A DNA stretch of 64,000 bases from Shinella sp. SUS2 (GTDB lineage Bacteria; Pseudomonadota; Alphaproteobacteria; Rhizobiales; Rhizobiaceae), in NCBI RefSeq assembly GCF_001262505.1, contig NZ_KQ410727.1:290229-354228 (forward strand). The letters run 5' to 3'. The notes under the pieces were generated by a model. That model was not told the DNA's origin. It saw nothing but the letters and a program-made list of their open reading frames with translations, and made no database searches. A program made the position numbers and the translations under genes. How positions within the stretch are numbered: the stretch's first letter is position 1; each line of letters begins with the position of its first letter. Shown piece after piece: positions 52,841 through 62,209 of the stretch.

Positions 52841-53176
52841 ATGATCAAGAAGATATTGACCCCTTTTCCGCTGGCGCTGGCCCTGTTCGTCGCCCTTTCC
52901 GTGGTGCCGCCGATGGGCGCGCAAGCGGACGATGACGACGATGCGGTAGAGCATGAAGAAGCGCGCCGCGCCCTCGAACAGGGCCTCGTGCGTCCGCTCG
53001 AGCAGATCATCGTGGAAGCCCGCAAGCATGTCGAGGGCGATCTCATCGAAGTCGAGCTTGAGCGTGAAGGCGATCGCTATATATATGAGCTGGAGTTCAT
53101 CCAGCCGTCCGGCCAGATCATCGAGTTGCAGCTCGATGCCAAGACGATGGCGATCGTAGAGGACGACGACGACTGA
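52841..53176 (+). CDS. feuN: FeuN-like periplasmic PepSY inhibitor protein
   Basis: A 111-residue protein with a signal peptide (FPLALALFVALSVVPPMGAQA) and then a run of acidic residues (DDDDD). Residues ~44-105 form a PepSY-type module (LEQIIVEARKHVEGDLIEVELEREGDRYIYELEFIQPSG). The gene overlaps the start of the response-regulator gene by one base (TGATG). In Sinorhizobium a small gene overlapping the feuP start, feuN, encodes a periplasmic inhibitor of the FeuPQ phosphorelay; gene order and topology agree. The predicted -10 lies only seven bases before the ATG, so the mRNA may be leaderless. Confidence 0.75.
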   Translation: MIKKILTPFPLALALFVALSVVPPMGAQADDDDDAVEHEEARRALEQGLVRPLEQIIVEARKHVEGDLIEVELEREGDRYIYELEFIQPSGQIIELQLDAKTMAIVEDDDD

Positions 53177-53841
53177 TGCGCCTGCTTCTCGTCGAGGACG
53201 ATGCCCGCATTGCGGCCGATGTTTCCGCCGTGCTGACGGGGGCCGGCTATACCGTCGAGACCGCCTCGGACGGTAAGGACGCCTGGTTCCTGGGAGATAC
53301 GGAGGATTATGACCTCATCATCCTCGATCTCGGTCTGCCCAGCATGGATGGCATGTCTCTCCTGAAGCGCTGGCGCGCCAACGGCCGCCACATGCCGGTG
53401 CTGGTGCTGACAGCCCGCGGAAGCTGGGCCGAGCGTGTCGAGGGCATTGATGCCGGCGCCGACGACTATCTGCCGAAACCTTTCCAGTTCGAGGAGCTGC
53501 TGGCCCGTGCCCGTGCGCTCATCCGCCGGTCCGTCGGGCACGGCGCGGCGACGATCGCCATCGGAACCGTCACCATCGACACACGGGCGATGCGCGTCAG
53601 CGTCAACGGCGTGCCGCAATCGCTGACACCGCTTGAGTATCGCCTCGTCAGCTATCTCGGCCATCACCGCGACCGCATCGTGCCGCCGACCGAGCTGCAG
53701 GAACATCTCTACGGCGATGATTTCTCCCGCGATGCCAATGCACTGGAAGCACTTGTCGCACGCCTTCGCAAGAAGCTTGGCGCGGTTGCCATCGGCACGC
53801 GGCGCGGCTTCGGCTACTATATGGGCGAGACTGCTCCGTGA
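53176..53841 (+). CDS. feuP: OmpR-family response regulator FeuP
   Basis: A 221-residue regulator. The receiver (1-~115) has phospho-acceptor Asp51 in LIILDLGLPSMDG, the acidic pair at 8-9 and the Lys of DDYLPKPF. The C-terminal winged helix (~125-218) has TPLEYRLVSYLGHHRDRIVPPTEL and ALVARLRKKLGAVAIGTRRGFGYYM, typical of the OmpR/PhoP class. It sits between feuN and the kinase with one- and four-base overlaps. In S. meliloti FeuP controls cyclic glucan export genes and nodule invasion; here this is by homology of order. Confidence 0.88.
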   Translation: MRLLLVEDDARIAADVSAVLTGAGYTVETASDGKDAWFLGDTEDYDLIILDLGLPSMDGMSLLKRWRANGRHMPVLVLTARGSWAERVEGIDAGADDYLPKPFQFEELLARARALIRRSVGHGAATIAIGTVTIDTRAMRVSVNGVPQSLTPLEYRLVSYLGHHRDRIVPPTELQEHLYGDDFSRDANALEALVARLRKKLGAVAIGTRRGFGYYMGETAP

Positions 53842-55181
53842 CGCGCCGTTCGCTGCGTCTCCGCCTGGCGCTTGCCGGCGCCGCATCCATCATCGCCGCC
53901 CTCGTGGCGGCGTTCTTCGTTCTGTCGACACTGTTCGAGCGGCATGTGGAGCGGCGCATCGCCGCGGAGTTGATGCTGCATCTCAACCAGGTGATCGCCG
54001 GTCTTGCCGAACAGCCGGGCGCCACGCTCCACCTCGTCAAGCCGCCGGTCGATCCGCGGTTCGAGCGGCCGCTTTCGGGGCTCTACTGGCAGATCGAGGG
54101 GGATGGGAAGCGGCTGCGCTCCCGTTCGCTCTGGGACGATGTGCTAACCCTGCCGGATATCCCGGCCGGCGGTGTCCATACGGCGACCATCAAGGGGCCG
54201 GGGGATGCGTCGCTGCTGCTCGTCGAGCGTGAGGTTGTGACCAGCGAGCGGGCCGGGGCGCTGCCCCTGCGTGTCGCCGTCGCCATCGATCGAACTGATA
54301 TTTCGCGCGCCACGGATGAATTCGAGGGAGATCTTCTGCCCTATGTGCAGGTGCTCGCCGTCCTTCTCCTGGCTGCGAGCTTCGTGCAGATCTTCGTCGG
54401 CCTTCGTCCGCTGGCGACGCTGACGGAGCGCCTTTCGGCCATTCGCGCCGGCAAGGCGGAACGGCTCGGAACCGATTTCCCGGACGAGGTCCTGCCGCTC
54501 ACCGGCGAGGTGGATGCCCTCTTGCAATCGCGGGAGAACCAGTTGCGCAAGGCGCGCGAGCGGGCAGCCGACCTTGCCCATGGTTTCAAGACACCGTTGC
54601 AGATACTCTCCGGCGACGTGCTGCGCCTGCGCGAGCGGGGCGAGGAGAGCGTCGCTCGCGATATCGAGGCGATCATCCTGCGCATGCGGCGCCATGTCGA
54701 TCACGAGATGGCTCGTGCCCGCCAGGCCGAGCGCGGGCACACGGCACGCAGCGATCTCGGCCGCGTCGCCTCGCAGGTCGTCAGCGTGGTCTCGCGCACG
54801 CCGGCCGGGCGTGACCTCGACTGGCAGCAGGAAATCGAACCGGGCCTCATTCTGCGCATCGATGCCGAGGACCTCGCCGAAATCCTCGGCAGCCTTGCCG
54901 AAAATGCCGCGCGTTACGCCAAGACCACCGTCGGTATTTTTGCCCGGGCGGAGGGGGCGGCCGCGGTCATCGAAGTCGTCGATGACGGGCCGGGCATCCC
55001 CGAGGAGGAGATCGAGTTCGTGCTGAAGCGCGGCGGTCGTCTCGACACGACAAGCGAAGGCGCGGGATTGGGACTGGCCATTGCGGAGAGCTTCGTCGAG
55101 GAGGCGAATGGCAGCTTCGTGCTGGAAAACCGCAAGCCCGGTCTCTGTGCCCGAATCATGTTGCCCCGGATCGTGGCCTGA
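53838..55181 (+). CDS. feuQ: PhoQ/FeuQ-type sensor histidine kinase
   Basis: A 447-residue membrane kinase with transmembrane helices near residues 11-33 and 168-190 enclosing a ~130-residue periplasmic sensor. The dimerisation His is His248 in ADLAHGFKTPLQIL, a PhoQ-like H-box; N-box ENAARYAKTTV and G-boxes DDGPGIPEEE and GAGLGLAI are intact. It starts with GTG overlapping feuP as GTGA. It is the last gene of the feuNPQ operon. FeuN is expected to bind the periplasmic domain and hold the kinase off. Confidence 0.87.
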   Translation: MTRRSLRLRLALAGAASIIAALVAAFFVLSTLFERHVERRIAAELMLHLNQVIAGLAEQPGATLHLVKPPVDPRFERPLSGLYWQIEGDGKRLRSRSLWDDVLTLPDIPAGGVHTATIKGPGDASLLLVEREVVTSERAGALPLRVAVAIDRTDISRATDEFEGDLLPYVQVLAVLLLAASFVQIFVGLRPLATLTERLSAIRAGKAERLGTDFPDEVLPLTGEVDALLQSRENQLRKARERAADLAHGFKTPLQILSGDVLRLRERGEESVARDIEAIILRMRRHVDHEMARARQAERGHTARSDLGRVASQVVSVVSRTPAGRDLDWQQEIEPGLILRIDAEDLAEILGSLAENAARYAKTTVGIFARAEGAAAVIEVVDDGPGIPEEEIEFVLKRGGRLDTTSEGAGLGLAIAESFVEEANGSFVLENRKPGLCARIMLPRIVA

Positions 55182-55252
55182 TTCGACTGCCGAGCAACGA
55201 AAGGCGTACAACAGCCTCGAAGGCAGGGCGCCGTCAAAGCACCCGTCTATGA

Positions 55253-56401
55253 TCAAGGCGTTGCAATTTTATTCAAGCGGAAATCGTCGACCCGGCCGAG
55301 CGGGGCGTCGGCGATCTCGCCCTTCTCCACCAGCTTTTCGCGCAGGCTCTTGCCGTTGCCTTTGATCGCCGTGCCCCCGAGCAGCGCGGTGCCGCCATCG
55401 AGTGCCGGGTCGGAGAGGCTGATCGGCAGGGTCTTGGTGATTTCGGTGTCCTCGGCCGGTGCGGTCACCACCAGATCCTTGAGGTCGCCCTGCAGTCCGG
55501 GGCCGTCGGCAGCGGCGTCGCCCAGCACGCGGCGGATTTCCTTCTCCACATAAAAGGCGAGCTTACGCTTGCCGGCCTTGGTGAAGTTGATGCCGTCGGA
55601 GCCGCGCAAGCGCACCTGCTGACCGTTGATGTCGGAGCCGGAAATGACGAACTTGCCGTTTTCGTCGACGAAGCCGTCCCAGATATCGACGAATTCGCCA
55701 CCGGCCTTCTCGACACCAGCACGATAGATGGTGTTCAGCGTCGTCATGTCGGCCGTCATGGCCGAAGACTGGAAGGCCGGCATGCCGATCCACATCATCG
55801 GCTTGCTGCCCTGGCGGGCGAGCGTGGCAAGGCGCTCCACCCGTGCTTCATATTCCTTTGTCCAGGCTTCGGAACGGAACTTTTCCTTCTCGCCGGCCAC
55901 CGCCATCTGCTGCCGGTCGTTGGCGCCCATGCTGAGCACGACGAGGGCGGGCTTCGTTTCCGCGATCAGGCCGGGCAGGGAAGCCGGCCAGTTGTAGTAG
56001 TCCTCGCGTACGATGCCGGAAGAACCGTTGGTCCGCCGCTCGACGATGATGCCGGGTGTCGATTCGAAGGCGGCGACGAGGCCTTCGCCGAGGCTTCCGG
56101 CAATGAAGTCGCCGACGACAAGCACGACCTTGGCGTCCGGCAGCTTCTCGATCGCCGCAGGCTCCGGTTTCGTCGCGATGGTCGTCGTCTGCTTCTTCTT
56201 GCGGTTGACGGTGCGCGGCTTCTTGATTTGCCGCTCCGGTACGGACTCCTCGCGCTTCGGTTTGCCGAAGAGCAGCTCCAGGATGGTCTTGCGCTCCTTG
56301 CGCTGCTGGGCTTCGGCCGGAAGAGCGGTCACCACGATGCTCGCCCCAGCCACAAAGGCCAGTCCGAGGCGCACAATCCGCATGGTCGTTGTCGTGCTCA
56401 T
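55253..56401 (-). CDS. DUF459/SGNH-fold exported protein lacking the catalytic Ser and His
   Basis: A 382-residue exported protein with a signal peptide ending TALPAEAQ. A basic linker (ERQIKKPRTVNRKKKQTT) leads to an SGNH-hydrolase-like domain from ~residue 105. Block I reads VVLVVGDFIAGSLGEGL, so Phe stands where GDSL enzymes carry the nucleophile Ser. Block III is normal (LSMGANDRQQM). The end block reads SDGINFTKAG, with Asn in place of the catalytic His. The protein is therefore probably not a hydrolase of the usual kind and could bind glycans instead. It is downstream of an MltB-type gene on the same strand, separated by a terminator. Confidence 0.82.
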   Translation of the reverse strand: MSTTTTMRIVRLGLAFVAGASIVVTALPAEAQQRKERKTILELLFGKPKREESVPERQIKKPRTVNRKKKQTTTIATKPEPAAIEKLPDAKVVLVVGDFIAGSLGEGLVAAFESTPGIIVERRTNGSSGIVREDYYNWPASLPGLIAETKPALVVLSMGANDRQQMAVAGEKEKFRSEAWTKEYEARVERLATLARQGSKPMMWIGMPAFQSSAMTADMTTLNTIYRAGVEKAGGEFVDIWDGFVDENGKFVISGSDINGQQVRLRGSDGINFTKAGKRKLAFYVEKEIRRVLGDAAADGPGLQGDLKDLVVTAPAEDTEITKTLPISLSDPALDGGTALLGGTAIKGNGKSLREKLVEKGEIADAPLGRVDDFRLNKIATP

Positions 56402-56492
56402 CGCGAAGGCTCCCGTCTCGACCGCTACCTTGCCGGATCCCGGTGGCGGCATGATGGCAAATGCGCGGGCCAAGCGAAAGCCCGAACAAGAA

Positions 56493-56516
56493 GGGGCGCC
56501 GGAGCGCCCCTGTTCG
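56493..56516 (-). terminator. Rho-independent terminator of the transglycosylase gene
   Basis: GGGGCGC and GCGCCCC arms with a four-base loop (56493-56510) extend on the outside with GAACA/TGTTC pairing. The minus strand continues TTCTTGTTC. It lies ~70 bases after the transglycosylase stop. Confidence 0.6.
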
Positions 56517-56582
56517 TCTCTATGGGATTCGAGCACTATCGCATGTCGGGGCCGAGGCGCCTTCGCCTCACTGCGACAGGCC

Positions 56583-57803
56583 CTAGCGGCGCAGGGCCTT
56601 CAGCACTTGCAGGCTCGGCTCGCCATCCGCCGAGAGGCCCATGCGGTTCTGGAAGGCTTGGATCGCGGCCTTGGAGCCGGAGCCGAAATTGCCGTCCACT
56701 TCGCCGTCGTAGTAGCCAAGTTCCTTGAGACGGGTCTGCAGCTCGAATTTTTCCGTGATGTCGAGTGTGCCCTCCGGACGCGGCCAGCGCTGCTTGACGC
56801 CGCTATAGCCGGCGAGCTGGTCGGCGAGCATGCCGACACCCATCGCGTAGGAATCCGATGCGTTGTAGCGCTTGATAACGAAGAAGTTCTTGGTCATCAG
56901 GAAGCCCGGCCCGCCGTTTGCCGGCAGCTTCAGCTCGGCGCGGTCCGCACCGTTCTTGAAACCGGAGCCGTTCGGGCGCGTGAAGCCGAGCTTCGCCCAT
57001 TGGGCAAGCGTCTTCGTCTGGCCGGAATATTTACTGCCGCCGGTCGGTACGATGATCTCGTAACCCCAGGTCTTGCCGGCCTGCCAGCCGTTCTTGGCAA
57101 GCAGGTTTGCGGCGGTCGCCAGTGCGTCCGGCACCGAATTCCAGATGTCGCGGTGACCGTTGCCGTCAGCGTCGACGGCATAGATCAGATAGCTCGTCGG
57201 GATGAACTGGGTGTGGCCCATGGCGCCGGCCCAGGAGCCGGTCATGTCGGAGGCTGCAATGTCGCCGCGCTGGATGATCTTCAACGCGGCAATCAGCTGC
57301 GTGCGTGCAAACTTCGCACGCTTCTTGTCGGCATAGGCGAGTGTTGCGAGCGCTCGTGGTACGTAGTGCAGCCGGTCGTCCTTTTCGAGCACCGCGCCGT
57401 AGTTCGATTCCATCGACCAGATGGCCAGCAGGATGTTGCGGTCGACGCCGAAATGGCGCTCGAGGGCGGCGAGCGTGCGGCCGTGTTTTGCCGCCATTTC
57501 CTGGCCGATGCGCACCGTGTACGGGTTGACGCGCGAATCAAGGTAGTCCCAGATCTTGTGCTTGAATTCCGGCTGGTAGGCGGCCTTTTCGAGGACGGCC
57601 GGGTCGGGTGTCTTGACGCCGGAAAACGCCTTCTGGTAGGTCGATTTGCTGATACCGGCTTCCGATGCCGTCGCGTAGAAGTCGGCGATCCACTTCTGGA
57701 AGCGGGCGTCCGCGCGGGCTGCGGTGGCCTGGGCGAAAAGCCCGGCCGACAGGAGGAGAGTGAGCGCGGATCGGCGCAGAACGGTTTTCAGATTCTGTGT
57801 CAT
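56583..57803 (-). CDS. Lytic murein transglycosylase, MltB type, with peptidoglycan-binding domain
   Basis: A 406-residue exported enzyme with a signal peptide (LTLLLSAGLFAQATAARA). Residues ~30-330 are the GH103 transglycosylase domain, with catalytic Glu in AIWSMESNYGAVLEKDD and the motif GAMGHTQFIPTSYLIYAVDADGNGHRDIWNS. The C-terminal ~60 residues form a peptidoglycan-binding domain (LKELGYYDGEVDGNFGSGSKAAIQAFQNRMGL). It cuts glycan strands with formation of anhydromuramic acid. The start 57803 gives a normal signal peptide; a longer frame upstream is implausible. galU is divergent, ~220 bases away. Confidence 0.93.
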   Translation of the reverse strand: MTQNLKTVLRRSALTLLLSAGLFAQATAARADARFQKWIADFYATASEAGISKSTYQKAFSGVKTPDPAVLEKAAYQPEFKHKIWDYLDSRVNPYTVRIGQEMAAKHGRTLAALERHFGVDRNILLAIWSMESNYGAVLEKDDRLHYVPRALATLAYADKKRAKFARTQLIAALKIIQRGDIAASDMTGSWAGAMGHTQFIPTSYLIYAVDADGNGHRDIWNSVPDALATAANLLAKNGWQAGKTWGYEIIVPTGGSKYSGQTKTLAQWAKLGFTRPNGSGFKNGADRAELKLPANGGPGFLMTKNFFVIKRYNASDSYAMGVGMLADQLAGYSGVKQRWPRPEGTLDITEKFELQTRLKELGYYDGEVDGNFGSGSKAAIQAFQNRMGLSADGEPSLQVLKALRR

Positions 57804-58021
57804 CAGCTGTCGTGTCCGTTTCTCAAATTTCGGTACGATGGCGTGGAACCACCGGCTGAACGCAAAACTTATAAAAACGAAGTCAACAAATTCTTTACCA
57901 TCAAAAATTTGCCCCGTCTTCCTTCGCAAAAAAGTCTTCCTTTGCAAAAAAATAGCAATTGGCTTCTATTTCGGCACAAATACGTCCCGGCTATGATGGC
58001 GACGGGCGCAACGAGGTGAAT

Positions 58022-58909
58022 ATGTCGCAGGCACGCAAGGTTCGCAAAGCAGTCTTCCCAGTGGCCGGTCTCGGCACCCGCTTCCTCCCGGCCACCAAGG
58101 CCGTTCCGAAGGAAATGCTGACCGTCGTGGACAAGCCCGTCATCCAGTATGTGGTGGACGAGGCGCTGGACGCCGGCATCGAGCACCTGATCTTCGTGAC
58201 GGGGCGTTCCAAGGCGGTCATCGAGGACTATTTCGACATCCAGGTCGAACTGGAACAGACGCTGCGCCAGCGCAACAAGACCGCCGAGCTGACGCTGCTC
58301 GAAAGCATCCTGCCGGTCGCCGGCTCGACGAGCTTCACCCGCCAGCAGGAGCCGCTGGGTCTCGGCCATGCTGTCTGGTGTGCCCGCGAGCTGGTCGGCA
58401 ACGAACCCTTTGCGCTGCTCCTGCCCGACATGATCATGAAGGGTGAGAAGGGCTGCCTGAAGGGGATGGTCGAGCTTTTCGAGCACAGTGGGGCCAACGT
58501 CATCGCCGTCGAGGAATGCGCGCCGGAGCAGTCCCATAAATACGGTATCGTCGGCGTCGGCGAGAAGATCGGCGACGGTTTTGCCATCACCAAGATGGTC
58601 GAGAAGCCCCCGCAGGGCACTGCGCCCTCCAACTTCTTCATCAACGGCCGCTACATTCTCCAGCCGGAAATCTTCCCGATCCTTTCCACGCAGGAGCGAG
58701 GCGCCGGCAACGAGATCCAGCTCACCGACGCCATGGTGAAGCTTGCCGATGTCCAGAAGTTCGCCGCCTACCACTTCCGTGGCGAGACCTATGACTGTGG
58801 CGCCAAGGACGGCTTCATTCTGGCCAACATCGCCTTCGCGCTGGCCCGTGCGGATATCCGCCCGGCTGTCGAAGGCCCGCTGAAGGAACTCGTCGCCAAG
58901 CTGAAATAG
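58022..58909 (+). CDS. galU: UTP-glucose-1-phosphate uridylyltransferase
   Basis: A 295-residue UDP-glucose pyrophosphorylase, which makes UDP-glucose for exopolysaccharide, cyclic glucan and lipopolysaccharide. The nucleotide loop is seen as [37 protein letters not shown], followed by [15 protein letters not shown] and [35 protein letters not shown] precedes the ATG. The nearby pgm supplies glucose-1-phosphate; the feuPQ locus controls cyclic glucan export in relatives, so galU fits an envelope-glycan setting. The barrel gene ends just four bases after it on the other strand. Confidence 0.96.
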   Translation: MSQARKVRKAVFPVAGLGTRFLPATKAVPKEMLTVVDKPVIQYVVDEALDAGIEHLIFVTGRSKAVIEDYFDIQVELEQTLRQRNKTAELTLLESILPVAGSTSFTRQQEPLGLGHAVWCARELVGNEPFALLLPDMIMKGEKGCLKGMVELFEHSGANVIAVEECAPEQSHKYGIVGVGEKIGDGFAITKMVEKPPQGTAPSNFFINGRYILQPEIFPILSTQERGAGNEIQLTDAMVKLADVQKFAAYHFRGETYDCGAKDGFILANIAFALARADIRPAVEGPLKELVAKLK

Positions 58910-58912
58910 GCT

Positions 58913-60391
58913 TTAGCGGCGCAGGACGAGGCCGATGCCGGCGCGCGTGACGCCGGTGTCGCTGCCGCGCGACTGGCTCGTCAACTCGTAGGAGACGTCG
59001 CCGGTCAGCGCGAGCCAGCGGTTGAGGTCCCAGGTGAGACCCGTGCCGACCAGGTAGACATTCTGATCGGCACTGCCGGACGAACGGAAATCCCGCCACG
59101 TATAGGCGCCGCTCAGGCGCGCGACGAGGTTTTCGCGCAGTTCGTGCGTCAGTTCGGCCGTAGTGGCATAGGAGACGTAGCCGCTTTCGCCCGCGGTGGT
59201 AGACGGTTCGATCGCCGTGGCGAGGCCGAGCCGGAGTTCCGTGCCACGCTGCGGCGACCAGGTGAGCGTGCCGTCGAGCGCGAGGGCAGCGATCGATTTC
59301 AGGCGGCTGTCGTCGAAGGCGGAGCGCCGATAGCCCATACCGAGATCGCCACGCAGCTTCTCGCCAAGGTCGATTTCCACGCCGGCACGACCGACCACCG
59401 TCGAACTGGAACGCTCGTAGCCGAGTGAATCGCGTTTCTCGTCATAGATCGAACGGCCGATCGAAGCCTCGAGATAGGGAATCAGCGCCGGCGATAGTTC
59501 GAAGCCGACGCGTCCCGTCAGCGTGCCTTCCGTGAAATTCCGATCGGAAAGACTGAGCTTCCCGCCATTGGCGAGTTTTACCGACCCGTAGACCTCGCGA
59601 TCGATCTCGGCGCCGATCGTGCCGCGGATCACGCCGAAATCGCGCTGGACGCGCGCACCGGCGGTAAAGCCATGCACGCCGGACTGGGCGCTGGCACCGT
59701 CGACGGCGTTGGGATCGGCGGAATCCTCGCGTTCGAAACTGTAGCCGGCGGTGAGGTTCGCGATGGTGTCGTCGCTGAGGTCGAGGCGCAGGTCGCTGTC
59801 GATGCGCGCCTGCGGCTCCGTCTCGCCGGTGCCGCTGATGTTGCGCTGGTAGATGCCCTCGGCATTGATGATCAGTTGGTGGCGGGACCAGTCGGAGGTC
59901 AGCGAGCCGCGAAAACCGGTCTGCGAATAGGTCCGGCGCGTCGTGCTGCCGGCCTTCGTGCGCTCATGGCCGATGCTCTGGGTAATCGATGGACGCAGCA
60001 CGAACGTGCCGACGCGGATGCCGGTCGGCTCATAGGGATCGCCGAAATTGCTTCTCGTCGCGTCGGCGCTGCCTTCCCGCAGGTTCAGCCGCTCACCCTC
60101 GCTGGCGGTGCGCCGGATGGCGTCGTTGTCGCTTGCGGCTTCGGAAAGCGCCTCGGCCTGATCGCCCGTGAGGGCGGGGTCGCTCAGCGCTCCGGTCGAT
60201 GCTGTGGTCTCGGCACCCGGCAGCGCCGTCGTGTCCGGCGTCTCGCTCCCGGTTGCCTGGACGAGGGGGTCGAGCGGCTCCTGGAATGTGGGTGTCTCGT
60301 CTACGGTCCGCTGCTGGGCGAACGCGGGGGTGGCTGCAAGCATGGTGCCGGCAAGCAGAAGACCGGCCAGAGGCCATGACAGGCGGGGCAT
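58913..60391 (-). CDS. Outer-membrane beta-barrel protein with long disordered N-terminal part
   Basis: A ~492-residue protein. MPRLSWPLAGLLLAGTMLAATPAFA is a signal peptide. Residues ~26-115 are low-complexity and rich in Thr, Glu, Ala, likely disordered. From about residue 130 repeated beta-strand pairs (VGTFVLRPSITQSIGHERTKA and many similar) alternate polar and non-polar residues, with a final aromatic/Arg end (RAGIGLVLRR), fitting an outer-membrane beta-barrel of the BBP2-type group. The ATG at 60391 has GAGGCAAGG directly before it; 60427 is an alternative start. Function is unknown. Confidence 0.82.
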   Translation of the reverse strand: MPRLSWPLAGLLLAGTMLAATPAFAQQRTVDETPTFQEPLDPLVQATGSETPDTTALPGAETTASTGALSDPALTGDQAEALSEAASDNDAIRRTASEGERLNLREGSADATRSNFGDPYEPTGIRVGTFVLRPSITQSIGHERTKAGSTTRRTYSQTGFRGSLTSDWSRHQLIINAEGIYQRNISGTGETEPQARIDSDLRLDLSDDTIANLTAGYSFEREDSADPNAVDGASAQSGVHGFTAGARVQRDFGVIRGTIGAEIDREVYGSVKLANGGKLSLSDRNFTEGTLTGRVGFELSPALIPYLEASIGRSIYDEKRDSLGYERSSSTVVGRAGVEIDLGEKLRGDLGMGYRRSAFDDSRLKSIAALALDGTLTWSPQRGTELRLGLATAIEPSTTAGESGYVSYATTAELTHELRENLVARLSGAYTWRDFRSSGSADQNVYLVGTGLTWDLNRWLALTGDVSYELTSQSRGSDTGVTRAGIGLVLRR

Positions 60392-60427
60392 CCTTGCCTC
60401 GCGATCTCTTGCTTCTACCTTTGGCAT

Positions 60428-61237
60428 GTCTGCGGCCTGCGACCCTTTTTGATTTCCTAAGCGAACGTAAAGTCCAATGCTGTTTTGTTTACACGGGCGC
60501 TTCGCGCTTAAGTGTTTGGAAAACGGCGTTATTTCCCACGTCTACGCTCATGGTAACACTCTATTAGCCAAGGGTTAGTTTATGGTTAACAGGTGGTGAA
60601 AATCTGCAAGGATCTCTTTTCCCCTTACCGTGTTTCAGCAAAGCACGCTGTGCATCGCTGCAAGCGAGGGACCTCTTCGAAAATTCGGTGGAGCGAACTC
60701 TCGTCCCATGCGACTACGCTGCTAGTGCTCTGAACTGTCGATTGAAACGCCCATGCTGAATCCGGTATGGGAAACACCATTGGCTATGATGACGATTGCG
60801 GAATGGTCGTCGCTGTCGAAGACGATTTCCGTAATGAATTCCCGGATAGCTGCATGGACTTTCGAGCGAAGACCTAGGGTTACAGTTTCCCTGACATACC
60901 ATCATCCGTTCGTGCCTTCCCCCGTGGCATGGGATGCCCTGTTGTCTCCAATACGATGACGGGATGTCCCATTTTGACGGCGATCTTGGAATGCTGGATG
61001 GTGGAGCTTCTGTCGCTGCGCGATTGGCATTTCCGCTTCCGACCTTAATTTCTGCCGTTCATGGCAGGAGGTGAGGACGCTTAAAGCGTCCCCTGCAGAT
61101 CGCTAGTTTCTTGAATCAAATCTGTCGTGGGTTGCGTGAACTTGGTGAGATCTGTATGGAGCATAGTATCAAATATCGCAATTTATTAATTGATATCAGT
61201 AATTTAGTTGACGTGAATGGAAAGAGAGGGGAGCGTC
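60428..61237. other. Long intergenic region, no confident gene
   Basis: About 800 bases with lower coding density. A 36-codon frame at 60767 (GMVVAVEDDFRNEFPDSCM) and a short minus frame nearby are too short and have no supporting ribosome site. The start of the region must hold the barrel-gene promoter, and the end, which is AT-rich (61160-61215), the promoter of the next gene. The content looks like decayed or acquired DNA. Confidence 0.4.
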
Positions 61238-62182
61238 ATGCTGTTTCGATCCGGCAAAAAATTACAAGATCTGGTCAACGGTCGGAATCAAGCCTACCAC
61301 ACTCCTCAAGAGCGACCGTTCGTCGCCGGCATCGGCGAGGTTCTGTCGCCTTGGTATGCCGTCGTCCTTGCCCTATCCCTTTGCGGTGCGCATTCCGCGT
61401 ATGGTGCGGACACTGCTCTCAACTTGGCGGAAGGGCAAGTCCCGGTAGACACCCAAAATTGGGCCTTGCAGGTCACGCCCTATTTGTGGGCGGCCGGCCT
61501 CGACGGGCGCATTTCTCCGTTTCAACGAGGCCCGACGATCGGCGTAGAAAAGTCGTTCTCCGACGTCATGGACGACCTGAATTTCGGCGGCTTCATCAAC
61601 ATCTGGGGACGCCACGACCGCTTCGTCTTTTCGGGCGACATCATGTATGTCGATACGACGGATGGCCATGGGGTCGGGCCCCTGCCTGCATTGACGATTC
61701 CGGGTGTCGGCGTGATCCCGCCGGGCGGCAACATCGATGCGAAGGTTGACACGAGGCAGTTCACTGCCACGATGATGGGCGGGTACCGGGTTGTCGATAC
61801 ATCGCAGTTCACTCTGGATGCCCTTGGCGGCGCTCGCTTCTGGTACATCTCGAACGATGTGACGCTTACCGGGAGCATTGGCGGCTTGAGAGGGTCTGTC
61901 AATCACGACGAAAGCTTCGGCTGGGTCGATCCACTGGTCGGTCTACGCGCCTTCCTTCCTATCACGGAAAAGTTGTCGGTGCAGGCGCAGGCTGACATCG
62001 GCGGATTCGGCGCCGGCTCCGATCTCACATGGTCGGCGCTGGCAACCGTCAATTATGTCTTCAGCGATCGCCTATCCGCCTCCGTGGGCTACAAGGTACT
62101 CGACGTTGATTACAAGCGCGGCGGTCACGTCTATGACACGCGCCTCAGCGGCCCGGTTCTCGGCCTGACCTATCGGTTCTGA
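61238..62182 (+). CDS. Outer-membrane beta-barrel-like protein
   Basis: A 314-residue protein. After an unusually long N-terminal stretch (~40 residues with RSGKKLQDLVNGRNQAYH) comes a signal-like segment (WYAVVLALSLCGAHSAYGA). The mature part (WALQVTPYLWAAGLDGRISPF, GGYRVVDTSQFTLDALGGARFWY, GWVDPLVGLRAFLPITEKLSVQAQADIGGFG, YVFSDRLSASVGYKVLDVDY, ending GLTYRF) has regular amphipathic beta-strands and a C-terminal Phe, the standard outer-membrane signature. GAGGGGAG precedes the ATG. The 28-base gap to the acylase-family gene suggests one operon. Ligand unknown. Confidence 0.78.
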   Translation: MLFRSGKKLQDLVNGRNQAYHTPQERPFVAGIGEVLSPWYAVVLALSLCGAHSAYGADTALNLAEGQVPVDTQNWALQVTPYLWAAGLDGRISPFQRGPTIGVEKSFSDVMDDLNFGGFINIWGRHDRFVFSGDIMYVDTTDGHGVGPLPALTIPGVGVIPPGGNIDAKVDTRQFTATMMGGYRVVDTSQFTLDALGGARFWYISNDVTLTGSIGGLRGSVNHDESFGWVDPLVGLRAFLPITEKLSVQAQADIGGFGAGSDLTWSALATVNYVFSDRLSASVGYKVLDVDYKRGGHVYDTRLSGPVLGLTYRF

Positions 62183-62209
62183 TCGGCAACGGTTTCGCGT
62201 AGCCTTCTT

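Noticed and set aside
60767..60880. Short frame with VVAVEDDF, resembling a response-regulator start
   Set aside because: Only 36 codons, no ribosome site and no receiver-domain continuation; likely chance.
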